64,000 bases of DNA from an uncultured Prevotella sp. (GTDB lineage Bacteria; Bacteroidota; Bacteroidia; Bacteroidales; Bacteroidaceae). The DNA is taken from positions 57,998 through 121,997 of the forward strand of contig CALIZL010000019.1 of the NCBI GenBank assembly GCA_938028745.1, given 5' to 3'. This document shows, piece by piece, positions 1 through 8,826 of the stretch (position 1 is its first letter; each line of letters begins with the position of its first letter). Both the position numbers and the translations under genes were made by a program. The notes under the pieces were generated by a model. The model did no database searches and was not told the origin of the DNA. It saw nothing but the letters and a program-made list of their open reading frames with translations.

Positions 1-1239
1 CACCTTTACCACATATATGCCCACGGGCACATCGTTCAGCCACAAGTCTTGTGCGTTTATGGCTCTGCCTGCTTTTACCTTTTCGCCGCTTATGGCGTAG
101 AGTTCCCAAGTGAAGGCAGAGTTATCGGGGCTTGAAATCTGATAATAATTGTCGCCGCCGCGGGCAATGGTGTAGGTATCTTGCGTGGCATCCACATCAG
201 CAATGCCGCTAAGTTCGCCATCTTTAAAGAAGGGAACCGCCCCTCCTTTCGACGGATGCTTGCCCGCTATATAGGGCCAACCATCAGCATCCCATAACAC
301 CTTGTCCACGAAAAGTTTCCTACCAGCATCTATATCTGTCTTATCAAACCCGTGATAAAGCATCCAATAATCGCCGTTATCGTCGATAATCAGTTGCGAG
401 CAATGGCCAGGACCAGCCACAAATTCGTTACCCGACAGTACACTTTCATACGAACCGCCCACATCCATTATCTTCTTACCGCGCTTATTGACGTATGGGC
501 CACGCAAGTCTTTACTTCGCGACACCACAACTCGGTAGGTGCTGTTGGCTCCTTCGCAACAATTGCCCAGCGAACCCAGGAAGTAATAATAGCCTTTGCG
601 TTTAACAATCATCGTGGCCTCTGTGCCATGATGCATCCAATTGTGGTTCGGACCAATCTGAAACTTCTCTGCCCCAGGCTTTAAAGCCAGTCCATCGGCA
701 GACAGTTCTATGCCCCAGACACCGCGAAAGCTACCCCAGAAGAGGTATTTCTTGCCGTCGCCGTCTTGAAAGAAACAAGGGTCGATGCTGTTTTGCACGC
801 CTATTTCGGTGCTGGTAAAGAGTTTTCCCTTGTCTACAAATCCTCCGCGAGGCGAAGAAGACGTGGCTACACCGATTCCGCAGTTCCATTCTTTCCCCCA
901 TTCGGCCATCGAATAGTAAAGAACGAATTGCCCATTGATGTAATTAATGTCGGGCGCCCAAATGTTTCCACCTTTTATAAAGGTGGGACGAGTTGAGCTA
1001 TTGAAAGCCGAACCCGCAAATCGCCATCGCGTGGCGAGGTCGCGCGACTTATAAATAGGTACACACAGCCCACCTCCCTCTGTGGCATAAACATAGAATT
1101 GGCCATCGGGTGCGCGTACAACGCTTGGGTCGGGCATGTCTTTGTTTAAGACGGGGTTGGCGTATTGCCCACGCACAACTGTGCCCAACATCAGCAGATT
1201 GGCTACAAGGGCTATTCTTTTTATCGCGTCTATTTTCAT
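1..1239 (-). CDS. GH43 arabinan endo-1,5-alpha-L-arabinosidase, C-terminus cut by window edge
   Basis: The first 413 codons are in the window and the frame is still open at base 1. I translated it by hand. An N-terminal signal peptide (about residues 1-24, ending VVRG) indicates export. The GH43 five-bladed propeller shows the catalytic triad: Asp37 in MPDPSVV (general base), Asp153 in SIDPCFF (pKa modulator) and Glu207 in HHGTEATM (general acid). WAPDI (94-98), NCCEGANSTY (226-235) and GPGH (276-279) are typical of endo-arabinanases. Residues from about 365 resemble a Por secretion (T9SS-type) sorting tail ending GIYVVKV, so the stop is probably just outside the window. It lies 85 bp downstream of the DUF4965 gene on the same strand, probably one operon. 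It is predicted to cleave alpha-1,5-arabinan outside the cell or at the surface. The exact specificity is inferred. Confidence 0.85.
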   Translation of the reverse strand, partial: MKIDAIKRIALVANLLMLGTVVRGQYANPVLNKDMPDPSVVRAPDGQFYVYATEGGGLCVPIYKSRDLATRWRFAGSAFNSSTRPTFIKGGNIWAPDINYINGQFVLYYSMAEWGKEWNCGIGVATSSSPRGGFVDKGKLFTSTEIGVQNSIDPCFFQDGDGKKYLFWGSFRGVWGIELSADGLALKPGAEKFQIGPNHNWMHHGTEATMIVKRKGYYYFLGSLGNCCEGANSTYRVVVSRSKDLRGPYVNKRGKKIMDVGGSYESVLSGNEFVAGPGHCSQLIIDDNGDYWMLYHGFDKTDIDAGRKLFVDKVLWDADGWPYIAGKHPSKGGAVPFFKDGELSGIADVDATQDTYTIARGGDNYYQISSPDNSAFTWELYAISGEKVKAGRAINAQDLWLNDVPVGIYVVKV

Positions 1240-1324
1240 AAATAGGGGTTATCAACTTTTAGTTACATTGAAATCTTCGTGAGTTGGAGGGTTGGTGAGT
1301 TGGTGAACTCAAAACCTCATACAC

Positions 1325-4036
1325 TCACCTCACCACCACCTTCTTCACCGTCTTGTCCTTGTACCGAACAACGTTTATTCCACGTTTCGGAGTAGATAGT
1401 CGCCGTCCGTCTACATCGTATCGTCCCACTTCTTTCTTCGAGGCATCGGGTGTTTGAGGTTCATTCTCAATGTCTGTCGAAAACTTCTTATTCTTCAAGA
1501 AGTTGTCCATCAGCACCTTCATCCAATGTCCGCCAAGTACAGAGCGACCTTTGAATATCTGATAGTCGCCACTGTTCACCCAATACCAGTCGCTAAACGG
1601 CACTCGGTTCTTTGTTTTGTTGGCAAACTCCCACACTAGGTCGGCAATGCGTGCAAAGCCCTCTTGGTTCTCAGCCAAACATGCAGTCCACATCTCCCAG
1701 TCTGATTTCGTATATCTTTCGCGATTATCCAAAGGTATGCCGTATGGTTCTGCCTTTGTAAGATAATAGCTATACTCCTTCTGTTTCATTTGTTTGGAAA
1801 AGAGGTTAAGCCCCCACATCTTATCCCACACCATATTATACTTCATGCTCCACGTGCCACTGCGGTCGTAAGCCAATCGGTAATGGTCGCCATCGTTAGC
1901 CGTTCGTTCCAACGTCGCAGCCATTTGGCGCGCCTTGTCCATATAAGTGCGGTATGTGGCGTTCTCTCCTTGCATCTGTGCCATCAGTGCATAGCCGGCA
2001 ATTCCCATAATGGCCTTTACCGAAAGGTTTACGTTGTGGGCCAAATGTCCGGCAAAGTCGTCGGTGCAAAGTTGGTTGGCTGGGTCTTGTCCATTAGCCA
2101 CCAAATAGTTTGTCCACATCGTCAGCAAGTCCCAATACTTCTTGGCAAAGTCGGCTTTTCCTTCTCTCAAACAGGCCATTGCCGTGAGTATAACCATGTT
2201 TCCTGCCTCTTCCACAGGCATGTTCTTGCCAAAATCGCCCTTGGCACCTGGAAAACAAGAGGCATACGTCTGCTTGTCGGCTATGGGATAGAAACCCAAA
2301 TCGTGTGCAGGGAAATGAAATCCCCAGCGCGAGCTGTCGGCGCAATACTTGAATACGCCCTCTAATGCACCTTTCTCCAACTGCGTGTTATAGGTAAAAA
2401 GCAGTGGTGCGGCAGGGTAAGTAACGTCTACCGTGTTGATAAATCCGCCCGAACTGTTCTCTTTCGAGAAGTACATCAGGTCGCCATCCTTATCCATAAA
2501 CAGCTTATGGGCGGCCAACGTTTGCCGATAAGAGGCTGCCAAGGTCTCGGCATACTTCTTGTTTCCTGCTGCTAAGGCATCGTCGTAGATCATCTTGTCC
2601 CATCGGCGCGCACGTTGCATGTACGACTTATAATTATCGCGGAAGTTTTCGAAGGCATCAGTGAGCTGCTGCCCATCTTTCGCCCAATAGGCTTTGTAGC
2701 GCGTTCCAAGGAATTGCACGTCTTGAACTTCGTCGTAACCTATCATCATATAACTAGAATCGCGCTCCGTCAACCCGAAATTGTGCAAGTAAGCCAACAT
2801 GGGCATCTCGCTTTCGTTATTGCTCTTGATACGCAGTGCATCACGTTGGGCCAGCGTCCCCTTACTAATGAATTGGCTTTCCACAACATTTTGGTCGGCC
2901 ATCGTAACGTTTCCGTTCACGTTGGGCATCATCAGATAACCCCAATCAATACAAATGATGTCGCCCGTTTTCCCCAACACGTTCTGTTCTACACTTCCCG
3001 TTCGCACATAGTCAATGTTGTTCACGTTTTGTATGCGCGAAATGGTGGGTTGAGTGTTCTTCATCACCGCTAGTTCGGGTGTCGTTCCGAAGAATATCTG
3101 CACATCATGCTTTCGCTTATCGTTGGAGCAAACCTGATAAGATATGTAGTTAATGGGTGTAGAAAGCAAGTTCAGGTCGTCGAGAAACATCGGTGCGGTG
3201 AAAACCAAACATAGGTCTACGCCTCCGCAACGAAATGTATAGTAAGTGTTGGTGGCCATAACGTCGCAGCCCGTTTGTACGGCATTACGCATGTTGTTGT
3301 GTTTCTCTTTCACGTTGGCAAATAGTCCGATGTCGGCATTGGCCCCACCTGTGGTGTTATGCACATGGTACGCGATAACATTGTCGCCAACACGCAAACT
3401 TTGTTTTACATTAGCAGGCAACATCAACTCCTCGTTCTGCACCCACGTTTCGCCCGTTTCGGTTGCCAAAACACCATTTACGTACACCTCACACTTATCG
3501 TCGTGCGAGTAAATCAGCCACAAGTCGCGCGCCAAGTCTTCTTTGGTCAGCGTCACATGCCTACGTATATAGATGTCCGAATTGGTGTCCGTCCAAGCCG
3601 TACGTATGTTAGGATATTCTTTGGGAGTGCCAAACGCCGCCTGTTGTGTTTGCCATTTGCTGTCGTTAAAATCGCGTTGCATCCAGTTCGCAGCTGGTTT
3701 TGCATAGCTAACCTTTGCCTTCCACGCGCCCATGTCGGCCATTGGTGCCACGGGTTTCAGTAGTCGGCCTTTCTCCTTTCCCATAAATCGGTAGGTCGTT
3801 CCGTCAACGCGCAACAGGCCGTCAATGGCTTTCTGCTGTCCCGTCCAATGGCGCGTGGTGCCGTCGTATAGGTTATCGTAAGGCGACCAAATGGAGAAAT
3901 AGGGGTCGTTCACTATCAGTGGGACAGACGGCAAGCGAAGGCTAGTGCGCCGATAAGGTTCGAAAAACGAACCGCCCTGCGCCTCTGCCGCCAGCATATT
4001 TGCCACACCAACCAAACAAAGTAATAGCTTTTTCAT
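1325..4036 (-). CDS. DUF4964/DUF5127/DUF4965/DUF1793 'glutaminase-like' secreted protein
   Basis: 903-aa exported protein; the start MKKLLLCLVGV is preferred over an upstream MFN because it begins a clean signal peptide (cleavage near AEAQ). Just after it comes a DUF4964-like segment (LPSVPLIVNDPYFSIW), then a jelly-roll-like region (about 110-245, with SHDDKCEVYVNG), DUF4965 in the middle and a large C-terminal DUF1793-like helical barrel (about 500-850, with WGFHFPAHDLGFYP and WDKMWGLNLF). The last ~35 residues (VGRYDVDGRR...VVKKVVVR-like) look like a T9SS sorting tail. Relatives are annotated as glutaminase A after a fungal enzyme, but in Bacteroidota they often lie near glycoside hydrolases and their substrate is uncertain. 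It probably shares an operon with the downstream GH43 gene. Confidence 0.85.
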   Translation of the reverse strand: MKKLLLCLVGVANMLAAEAQGGSFFEPYRRTSLRLPSVPLIVNDPYFSIWSPYDNLYDGTTRHWTGQQKAIDGLLRVDGTTYRFMGKEKGRLLKPVAPMADMGAWKAKVSYAKPAANWMQRDFNDSKWQTQQAAFGTPKEYPNIRTAWTDTNSDIYIRRHVTLTKEDLARDLWLIYSHDDKCEVYVNGVLATETGETWVQNEELMLPANVKQSLRVGDNVIAYHVHNTTGGANADIGLFANVKEKHNNMRNAVQTGCDVMATNTYYTFRCGGVDLCLVFTAPMFLDDLNLLSTPINYISYQVCSNDKRKHDVQIFFGTTPELAVMKNTQPTISRIQNVNNIDYVRTGSVEQNVLGKTGDIICIDWGYLMMPNVNGNVTMADQNVVESQFISKGTLAQRDALRIKSNNESEMPMLAYLHNFGLTERDSSYMMIGYDEVQDVQFLGTRYKAYWAKDGQQLTDAFENFRDNYKSYMQRARRWDKMIYDDALAAGNKKYAETLAASYRQTLAAHKLFMDKDGDLMYFSKENSSGGFINTVDVTYPAAPLLFTYNTQLEKGALEGVFKYCADSSRWGFHFPAHDLGFYPIADKQTYASCFPGAKGDFGKNMPVEEAGNMVILTAMACLREGKADFAKKYWDLLTMWTNYLVANGQDPANQLCTDDFAGHLAHNVNLSVKAIMGIAGYALMAQMQGENATYRTYMDKARQMAATLERTANDGDHYRLAYDRSGTWSMKYNMVWDKMWGLNLFSKQMKQKEYSYYLTKAEPYGIPLDNRERYTKSDWEMWTACLAENQEGFARIADLVWEFANKTKNRVPFSDWYWVNSGDYQIFKGRSVLGGHWMKVLMDNFLKNKKFSTDIENEPQTPDASKKEVGRYDVDGRRLSTPKRGINVVRYKDKTVKKVVVR

Positions 4037-4087
4037 ATTGAACAAAATACTATGGTATTGTTTTAAACATTATTTCTGATTGCATTG

Positions 4088-4095
4088 CAAAATTA
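4088..4095 (-). promoter_or_regulatory. Putative -7 element for the DUF4965-GH43 operon
   Basis: Reads TAATTTTG on the minus strand, matching the Bacteroidota TAnnTTTG element about 50 bp upstream of the start. No convincing -33 TTTG is visible. It lies in the 339-bp divergent gap 4037-4375, which otherwise holds only AT-rich sequence and the opposing promoter. Confidence 0.45.
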
Positions 4096-4222
4096 CTCGT
4101 CCCTTTTAGATAAGGGTACGACAATCACCCCAAATAATAACAAAATCGGACCAACAAGCCCCATTGGTTCTTTTTTGCTATACTCTGAACGGATTTTACG
4201 CATCAGTACTTAAAATAAAGTC

Positions 4223-4230
4223 TATCTTTG
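4223..4230 (+). promoter_or_regulatory. Putative -7 element for the 919-aa secreted protein
   Basis: Reads TATCTTTG, a perfect TAnnTTTG match, about 145 bp before the ATG, which would give a leader of roughly 140 nt. The -33 region has only a weak TTTTA. Confidence 0.5.
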
Positions 4231-4375
4231 CAGCGTAAACAATCGGCAACAAATAGTTCAAGTTTCTATATATAATATGGTGTAAGCACCCAACCCCATG
4301 CAGGGTTGTATCTATATTTGATATATGCCGAAACCTTAACGAACATAGAGTAATTATTTTAACTAAAAACAACTT

Positions 4376-7135
4376 ATGAAAAAGCAAGTACTATCATTAG
4401 GTCTAGGATTGTTGAGCGCAACCCTGCTCAACGCCCAAACCACGCCTTGGCCAGGACATGCTATCGGCAATGGAGGGGAATATTATCTCTATAATGTCGC
4501 CACGGGCTTGTGGCTTCAAAACAACAACACCGTGAAAGACGGATGGGCAACGGCCGTTAACGTGGGTACGCGCGGCCTACCCATCACCTTTGAAAAAGCA
4601 GGAGCAAAGACGTTTAGGTTGAGTTCCATCTTTTACAAAGGCAACTGCGTATCGAAAAAAATTGGAGATGCTGGCTTGCTTTATTGGGACATGCCCGCCG
4701 ATAACGTTGGGGATTGGGAGCTATCGCCTGCCGACAACATGCAATCCATACACGGATACTGGCTAGAATGCGATGCCTTGGTGCTAGGGGCAGACAATAA
4801 CCTGCTCACAGTAGATAAGGAGAAGAACAGCGTTTGGCAGCTTGTTACACGAGAAGAACGTATTGCCGATGCAAAGGCGAAGGCCTCTGCCGACCATCCC
4901 GTGGACGTAACGTGGCTTATCGGCGCATCCGACCTCGTGACGAAGAACAACCTTTTCAAAATGGATTGTACGGCTGCACCTAACACCGAGCATTCTACTT
5001 ATCGCGGCGGATGGGACATTGTGAGGGCAAACACCATCCAAGAGTTCTGGAACACGCAAACATTCGATTTCTATCAAACAATCAGCGGGTTGCCCAACGG
5101 CACCTATAAGTTCAGCGTACGCGGATATTATCGAGACGGTTCAAGCGAAACACGCGATTATACGATGTACGGATATGGTGCCGACAAGTTTATCAATGGC
5201 ACCGAACAACTTCGCGCCACCTATTATGCCAACGGCACTTCTGCCCCCATCATGTCTCTTTACGCAGGTGCGAAAAAAGCTCCCGAAGAGGGATTTAGTT
5301 TCCAAGCCGAACGCGAGAACAAGCAAAATAGCGGGTTATACGTGCCCAATACAACCCACGAGGCCAACTGCGCCTTATGGAAGGGTAATTACCAAAACCC
5401 CGAAATAACCATTACCGTTACAGATGGAACACTGAAATTGGGCGTTAAAAAGGAGGCTGGCGTTGTCGACGATTGGTGCGTAATCTCCAACTTCTCTTTA
5501 AAATACCTTGGTTCGAAAGTTCTTCAAACCGCCGAAGAGGCACTGAAAGGCCTTAAAGCGATACTTGCCACAACAAAAGCGTTTAAAGGTGCCGTCGCCC
5601 CTGCATTGAGCAAGCAATACACAGATGCCATTGCAGCAGCCAACAAAACCCTCACCTCTACCGACCCTGTGGCCATTATCGCCGCAACCTCTAACTTACA
5701 AAAGGCTTACGATGCCGTTGCTGCCTGCTCAGAGAACTATTCTGCTTTGGTAAAAACGACTGAAATTTGCAAGAACATCAATAAGAACAACGATGCACAG
5801 CTTAATGCCGCCACGGTAAAGGCCGAGAAGGTGGCCAAAACCGCCACGACCAATGCCGACATGAAGGCGGCTCTTGTAGACCTGCGCGTGGCTCGTAAGA
5901 TTGTTGCTGCCGACAAGATGCCCGACATTTACAAGGGAGCCAAAGCCGGTGCAGGCGAATTCTATTTCTACAACGTGGCCTCTCAGAAGTTCCTTATGGG
6001 CGGTTCCGATTGGAATACGCATGCTGCCGTAGACGTTCCCGGTTTGCTCTTTACCGTTGCAGCCGAAGGAAATGGTTTCACCATCAATCGCTTTGGTGGT
6101 AAAGCAGGCAATTACCTGGGTTATAATGGCTATACCGACATTCCAGACAAAGCTGTTTGGGCGTTCGTTCCCGTCGCAGGCAAGGCCAACGTCTACAACA
6201 TCGTGAAGGGCGACAACCATGCCCAAGGATTGGCTTTTGCGCCACAATCCAACACCGATGCCGACGAGGCTATGGATAAGGAGTTTTGGAATACCGTTTC
6301 TGTTGAGGCTGCCGTGGCCAAGAATGCCAACGCCGAATGGAAACTCGTTACCAAGGCCGAACGTGATGCGCTGCTCGCAACGGCTACCGAGAAACGTCCT
6401 GTCGATGCAACATACCTGCTTGCCAACCCTGGTTTTAACCGCCCCGACCTCTTTGAAAAATGGAATAGCGACAAAAAAGGCGACTTTAAGGATGCCAACC
6501 TTGGCGTTATCGACCGCGGCAGACGCACCAACCCCGTGTGCGAAGCATACTATCTAAACTCATTCGAGGTAAACCAAACTGTAAGCAACTTGCCCGAAGG
6601 TTATTATCAGGTAAACATGACGGGCTATTATCGCGATGGCAGCCGAGAGAACTTGCAACAAAAGGTTGCCAAAGGAACGGCTCCTGCACGTCATGCCACG
6701 TTCTATATCGAATACAAAGGCAAGGGCGACGAGGTCGCACTGCCCTCTATCGCAGCAGGAATGAACCAATGCCCAGGTATCGGATGGACTGGTACTGCTG
6801 GCGAACAACCCGACAACGTGATGGATGCAGCCGAATATTTCGAATGCGGACTATATAAGGTGTACACCCACATCATTAAGGTTGGTCCAGAAGGCGAACT
6901 TACCATCGGCGTAACCAAAGACAAACAAGTGGATGGCGATTGGGCCGTGTTCGACAACTTCCGCCTTACCTATTTCGGTAAGAAGGTTTCTCAAGACATT
7001 ATCAACGGCATCGAGAACGTTAAAAACAATGTCGTTGAAGATGGAAAGATTTACAACCTGCAAGGTATGGAAGTGAAACGCCCACTTAAAAGAGGCATTT
7101 ACATCAGTAATGGAAAGAAATTCATCGTTAAGTAA
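4376..7135 (+). CDS. Large secreted protein with internal duplication and sorting tail
   Basis: 919 aa; no family recognised with certainty. The signal peptide is residues 1-20 (LLNAQ). The protein is built from two similar halves. Each begins with a stretch like YYLYNVATGLWL (about 37) or FYFYNVASQKFLMGG (about 527) that resembles a lectin-like beta module ending KLVTKAERDALLA or LVTREERIADAKA. Each continues with a jelly-roll-like segment containing GYYRDGSSE or GYYRDGSRE and ending with DDWCVISNFSLKYLG or GDWAVFDNFRLTYFGKK. Between the halves (about 385-510) is an Ala/Lys-rich helical stretch resembling FIVAR modules. The C-terminus (NLQGMEVKRPLKRGIYI) is a T9SS-type sorting tail. It carries no obvious catalytic motif, so a glycan-binding or adhesive surface role is inferred. 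It is transcribed alone and ends at a strong terminator. Confidence 0.7.
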   Translation: MKKQVLSLGLGLLSATLLNAQTTPWPGHAIGNGGEYYLYNVATGLWLQNNNTVKDGWATAVNVGTRGLPITFEKAGAKTFRLSSIFYKGNCVSKKIGDAGLLYWDMPADNVGDWELSPADNMQSIHGYWLECDALVLGADNNLLTVDKEKNSVWQLVTREERIADAKAKASADHPVDVTWLIGASDLVTKNNLFKMDCTAAPNTEHSTYRGGWDIVRANTIQEFWNTQTFDFYQTISGLPNGTYKFSVRGYYRDGSSETRDYTMYGYGADKFINGTEQLRATYYANGTSAPIMSLYAGAKKAPEEGFSFQAERENKQNSGLYVPNTTHEANCALWKGNYQNPEITITVTDGTLKLGVKKEAGVVDDWCVISNFSLKYLGSKVLQTAEEALKGLKAILATTKAFKGAVAPALSKQYTDAIAAANKTLTSTDPVAIIAATSNLQKAYDAVAACSENYSALVKTTEICKNINKNNDAQLNAATVKAEKVAKTATTNADMKAALVDLRVARKIVAADKMPDIYKGAKAGAGEFYFYNVASQKFLMGGSDWNTHAAVDVPGLLFTVAAEGNGFTINRFGGKAGNYLGYNGYTDIPDKAVWAFVPVAGKANVYNIVKGDNHAQGLAFAPQSNTDADEAMDKEFWNTVSVEAAVAKNANAEWKLVTKAERDALLATATEKRPVDATYLLANPGFNRPDLFEKWNSDKKGDFKDANLGVIDRGRRTNPVCEAYYLNSFEVNQTVSNLPEGYYQVNMTGYYRDGSRENLQQKVAKGTAPARHATFYIEYKGKGDEVALPSIAAGMNQCPGIGWTGTAGEQPDNVMDAAEYFECGLYKVYTHIIKVGPEGELTIGVTKDKQVDGDWAVFDNFRLTYFGKKVSQDIINGIENVKNNVVEDGKIYNLQGMEVKRPLKRGIYISNGKKFIVK

Positions 7136-7159
7136 GATTTAGGTTTAATTTTTTTTAGC

Positions 7160-7203
7160 GGCCAAGGTTCAAACATATTTGTGTTTAACCTTGGCCATTT
7201 TTA
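7160..7203 (+). terminator. Rho-independent terminator
   Basis: A near-perfect 16-bp stem (GGCCAAGGTTCAAACA paired with TGTTTAACCTTGGCC) with a short loop, followed by ATTTTTAT. It sits 25 bp after the stop of the 919-aa gene. Confidence 0.9.
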
Positions 7204-7211
7204 TAACAGAG

Positions 7212-7283
7212 AAAGAGGGAAAGGTGAAAAGGTGAAAGGGTGAAAAGGTGAAAAGGTGAAAAGGTGAAAAAATGGCTGCGCCC
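7212..7283 (-). repeat. 8-bp GGTGAAAA array plus ATGGCTGCGC core (composite repeat, copy 1)
   Basis: Tandem GGTGAAAA/GGGTGAAA octamers run into AATGGCTGCGC at about 7271. The same junction occurs, in either orientation, at about 40650, 50270, 54675 and 63792. It is listed on the minus strand because there it reads GCGCAGCCAT followed by TTTTCACC units. Confidence 0.75.
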
Positions 7284-7309
7284 GCTGATGAACGAGTAGG
7301 GCTAGTATA

Positions 7310-7450
7310 ATCAGGAAACCTAGTGATTCTAGGAGAACTAGAATAACTAGGAGAACTAGAATAACTAGAAAAACTAGAAAAACTAGAATAACTAGAAACC
7401 CCAAAGAACTAGCCCAAAAACTAGAAGATCTAAAAGAACTAGTACATCTA
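7310..7450. repeat. 9-bp AACTAGAAT tandem array
   Basis: About 12-15 units of AACTAGAAT or AACTAGAAA, with some units of 8 or 10 bp and degenerate edges. The period is 9 bp, unlike the 8-bp arrays elsewhere in this window. Any reading frame across it encodes a three-residue repeat and is not taken as a gene. Confidence 0.8.
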
Positions 7451-7539
7451 AACTGGCTAGCCACCTTCAGCTTACTAAGCCAAATGCTTATTAACTAATT
7501 AACTGGCAAACCCGTAAAGTTCTCGCCCCACACCTCATC

Positions 7540-8209
7540 TTTTGTAATATTTTAAGCATAAATTTTAACATTATGAGTGCCCTTGCAATCCACCAATCGC
7601 CCGCTCGACCGCAAAAAAACGATTCTCGCGAAGGTTTGTTATGATGCAAAAAGGGCTAGTATGTAAATGCAAGCAAAATGAATACGCATTGCATAAAACC
7701 GCAATCGGTACCAGATTTAGGCCTGTTTGCAGCTAGATGGAGTGCATTTTGGTGCTAAACGCATTGCATTTTGGTGCTAATCGCACTGCATTTTGGTGCT
7801 AAACGCACTGCATTTTGGTGCTAAACGCACTGCATTTTGGTGCTAAATGCAAGGCGTTTTGGTGCTAAACGCAAGGCAAAATGCTGCTAAACGCGAGATG
7901 AAAAGCATAAAAATGCACATCTAAGAGGTGGACAAAACCCTTCCGAACCATTAAAAACATGGTTCAAAAGGGGCAAAACATATATCAAAAAGTGGGGTTT
8001 TAGCGGCTAAAAGCAGAGAATGGAGCACAAAAAAACTACGAGCCGGTAACCAACTAGAAAGGCAAAATGATACTAAATGCAGATGATTTTCTTAAAAGAG
8101 GACAAGAAGAAGAGTGGGTAAGGCTGCAATTTCTTGCTAAAAGCATGTGTTTTGGCCATTATTTTTGCTAGAATGGATTGGCCTGCAGTGTGTGTTTTGT
8201 AAATTTTTT
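7540..8209 (+). repeat. Intergenic iteron element, copy A (~670 bp)
   Basis: Begins TTTTGTAATATTTT and ends GTTTTGTAAATTTTT. It contains the conserved block AATCCACCAATCGCCC...CGATTCTCGCGAAGG (about 7590-7640). About seven 22-bp iterons follow (consensus TGCATTTTGGTGCTAAACGC) at 7738-7895. Further on are AGTGGGGTTTTAGCGGCTAA (about 7990) and CAATTTCTTGCTAAAAGCA (about 8128). Copies B, C and E share all these blocks and D shares the ends and iterons. No long reading frame is conserved among copies. There are no terminal inverted repeats. Confidence 0.85.
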
Positions 8210-8212
8210 AGT

Positions 8213-8365
8213 AGAATTGTGAGTTGATAAGTTTATGAGTTGATAAGTTTATGAGTTGATAAGTTTATGAGTTGATAAGTTTGTGAGTTTATGAGTTTGT
8301 GAGTTTGTAAGTTGATAAGTTTGTGAGTTGATAAGTTTGTGAGTTGATAAGTTTGTGAGTTCATC
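8213..8365 (+). repeat. 8-bp array (GAGTTGAT/AAGTTTAT/GAGTTTGT)
   Basis: About 18 octamer units directly abut the 3' end of element copy A. They alternate as 16-bp doublets (GAGTTGAT+AAGTTTAT). The rest of the gap to 8826 has no gene, only AT-rich sequence and a promoter. Confidence 0.85.
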
Positions 8366-8721
8366 AGCCGATGGATTATACTGATATGAGCAGGGAAAGA
8401 TAACATTCTTCTTGAACGACACAAAAAGGGAATCAACAGATTTTATGCCAACCACCGCGTTATGTTTGTTACCTCACAAACTAACAATCGCTTTGTTGTA
8501 AGTAGCTCAATTTACAAAGCAACCTTGCAAAAGTATGCAACGAACCAACCTTCAACAACAAAATTTGCTCCCAATAAGTGCAGTGCCATATACTAACCCT
8601 GTTTAGCAAGCACAGCAAGTTTTGTTCTCCATTTTTGCAATTATCGGTTAAAAAACAAGCAAATGCCCTGTTTTTTTTATCTTTTGAATGGTTTGTTTTA
8701 TCCTCACATTACATTTCTCAG

Positions 8722-8729
8722 TAATTTTG
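8722..8729 (+). promoter_or_regulatory. Putative -7 element for the IPT-SusC-SusD operon
   Basis: Reads TAATTTTG, a TAnnTTTG match about 100 bp before the first ATG. A TTTG at 8692-8695 is the nearest -33 candidate, with a 26-bp spacer longer than usual. No ECF-specific pattern was recognised. Confidence 0.4.
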
Positions 8730-8826
8730 CTGATGAGTTTAACACAATCTGCATCGGAAAGTAGCCTTTCGAAAGGCGTAATACCGTGGATAAGAAAGTA
8801 GGAATTAAAATACAACTATTATATTT

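Noticed and set aside
7738..7895. CRISPR array
   Set aside because: The 22-bp units are directly adjacent with no unique spacers, and no cas gene is in the window.
8233..8455. Short frames with repeated QTHKLINS or QTYQLTNL pattern
   Set aside because: Direct translation of 8-bp tandem repeats; three frames all open, no start site or gene context.
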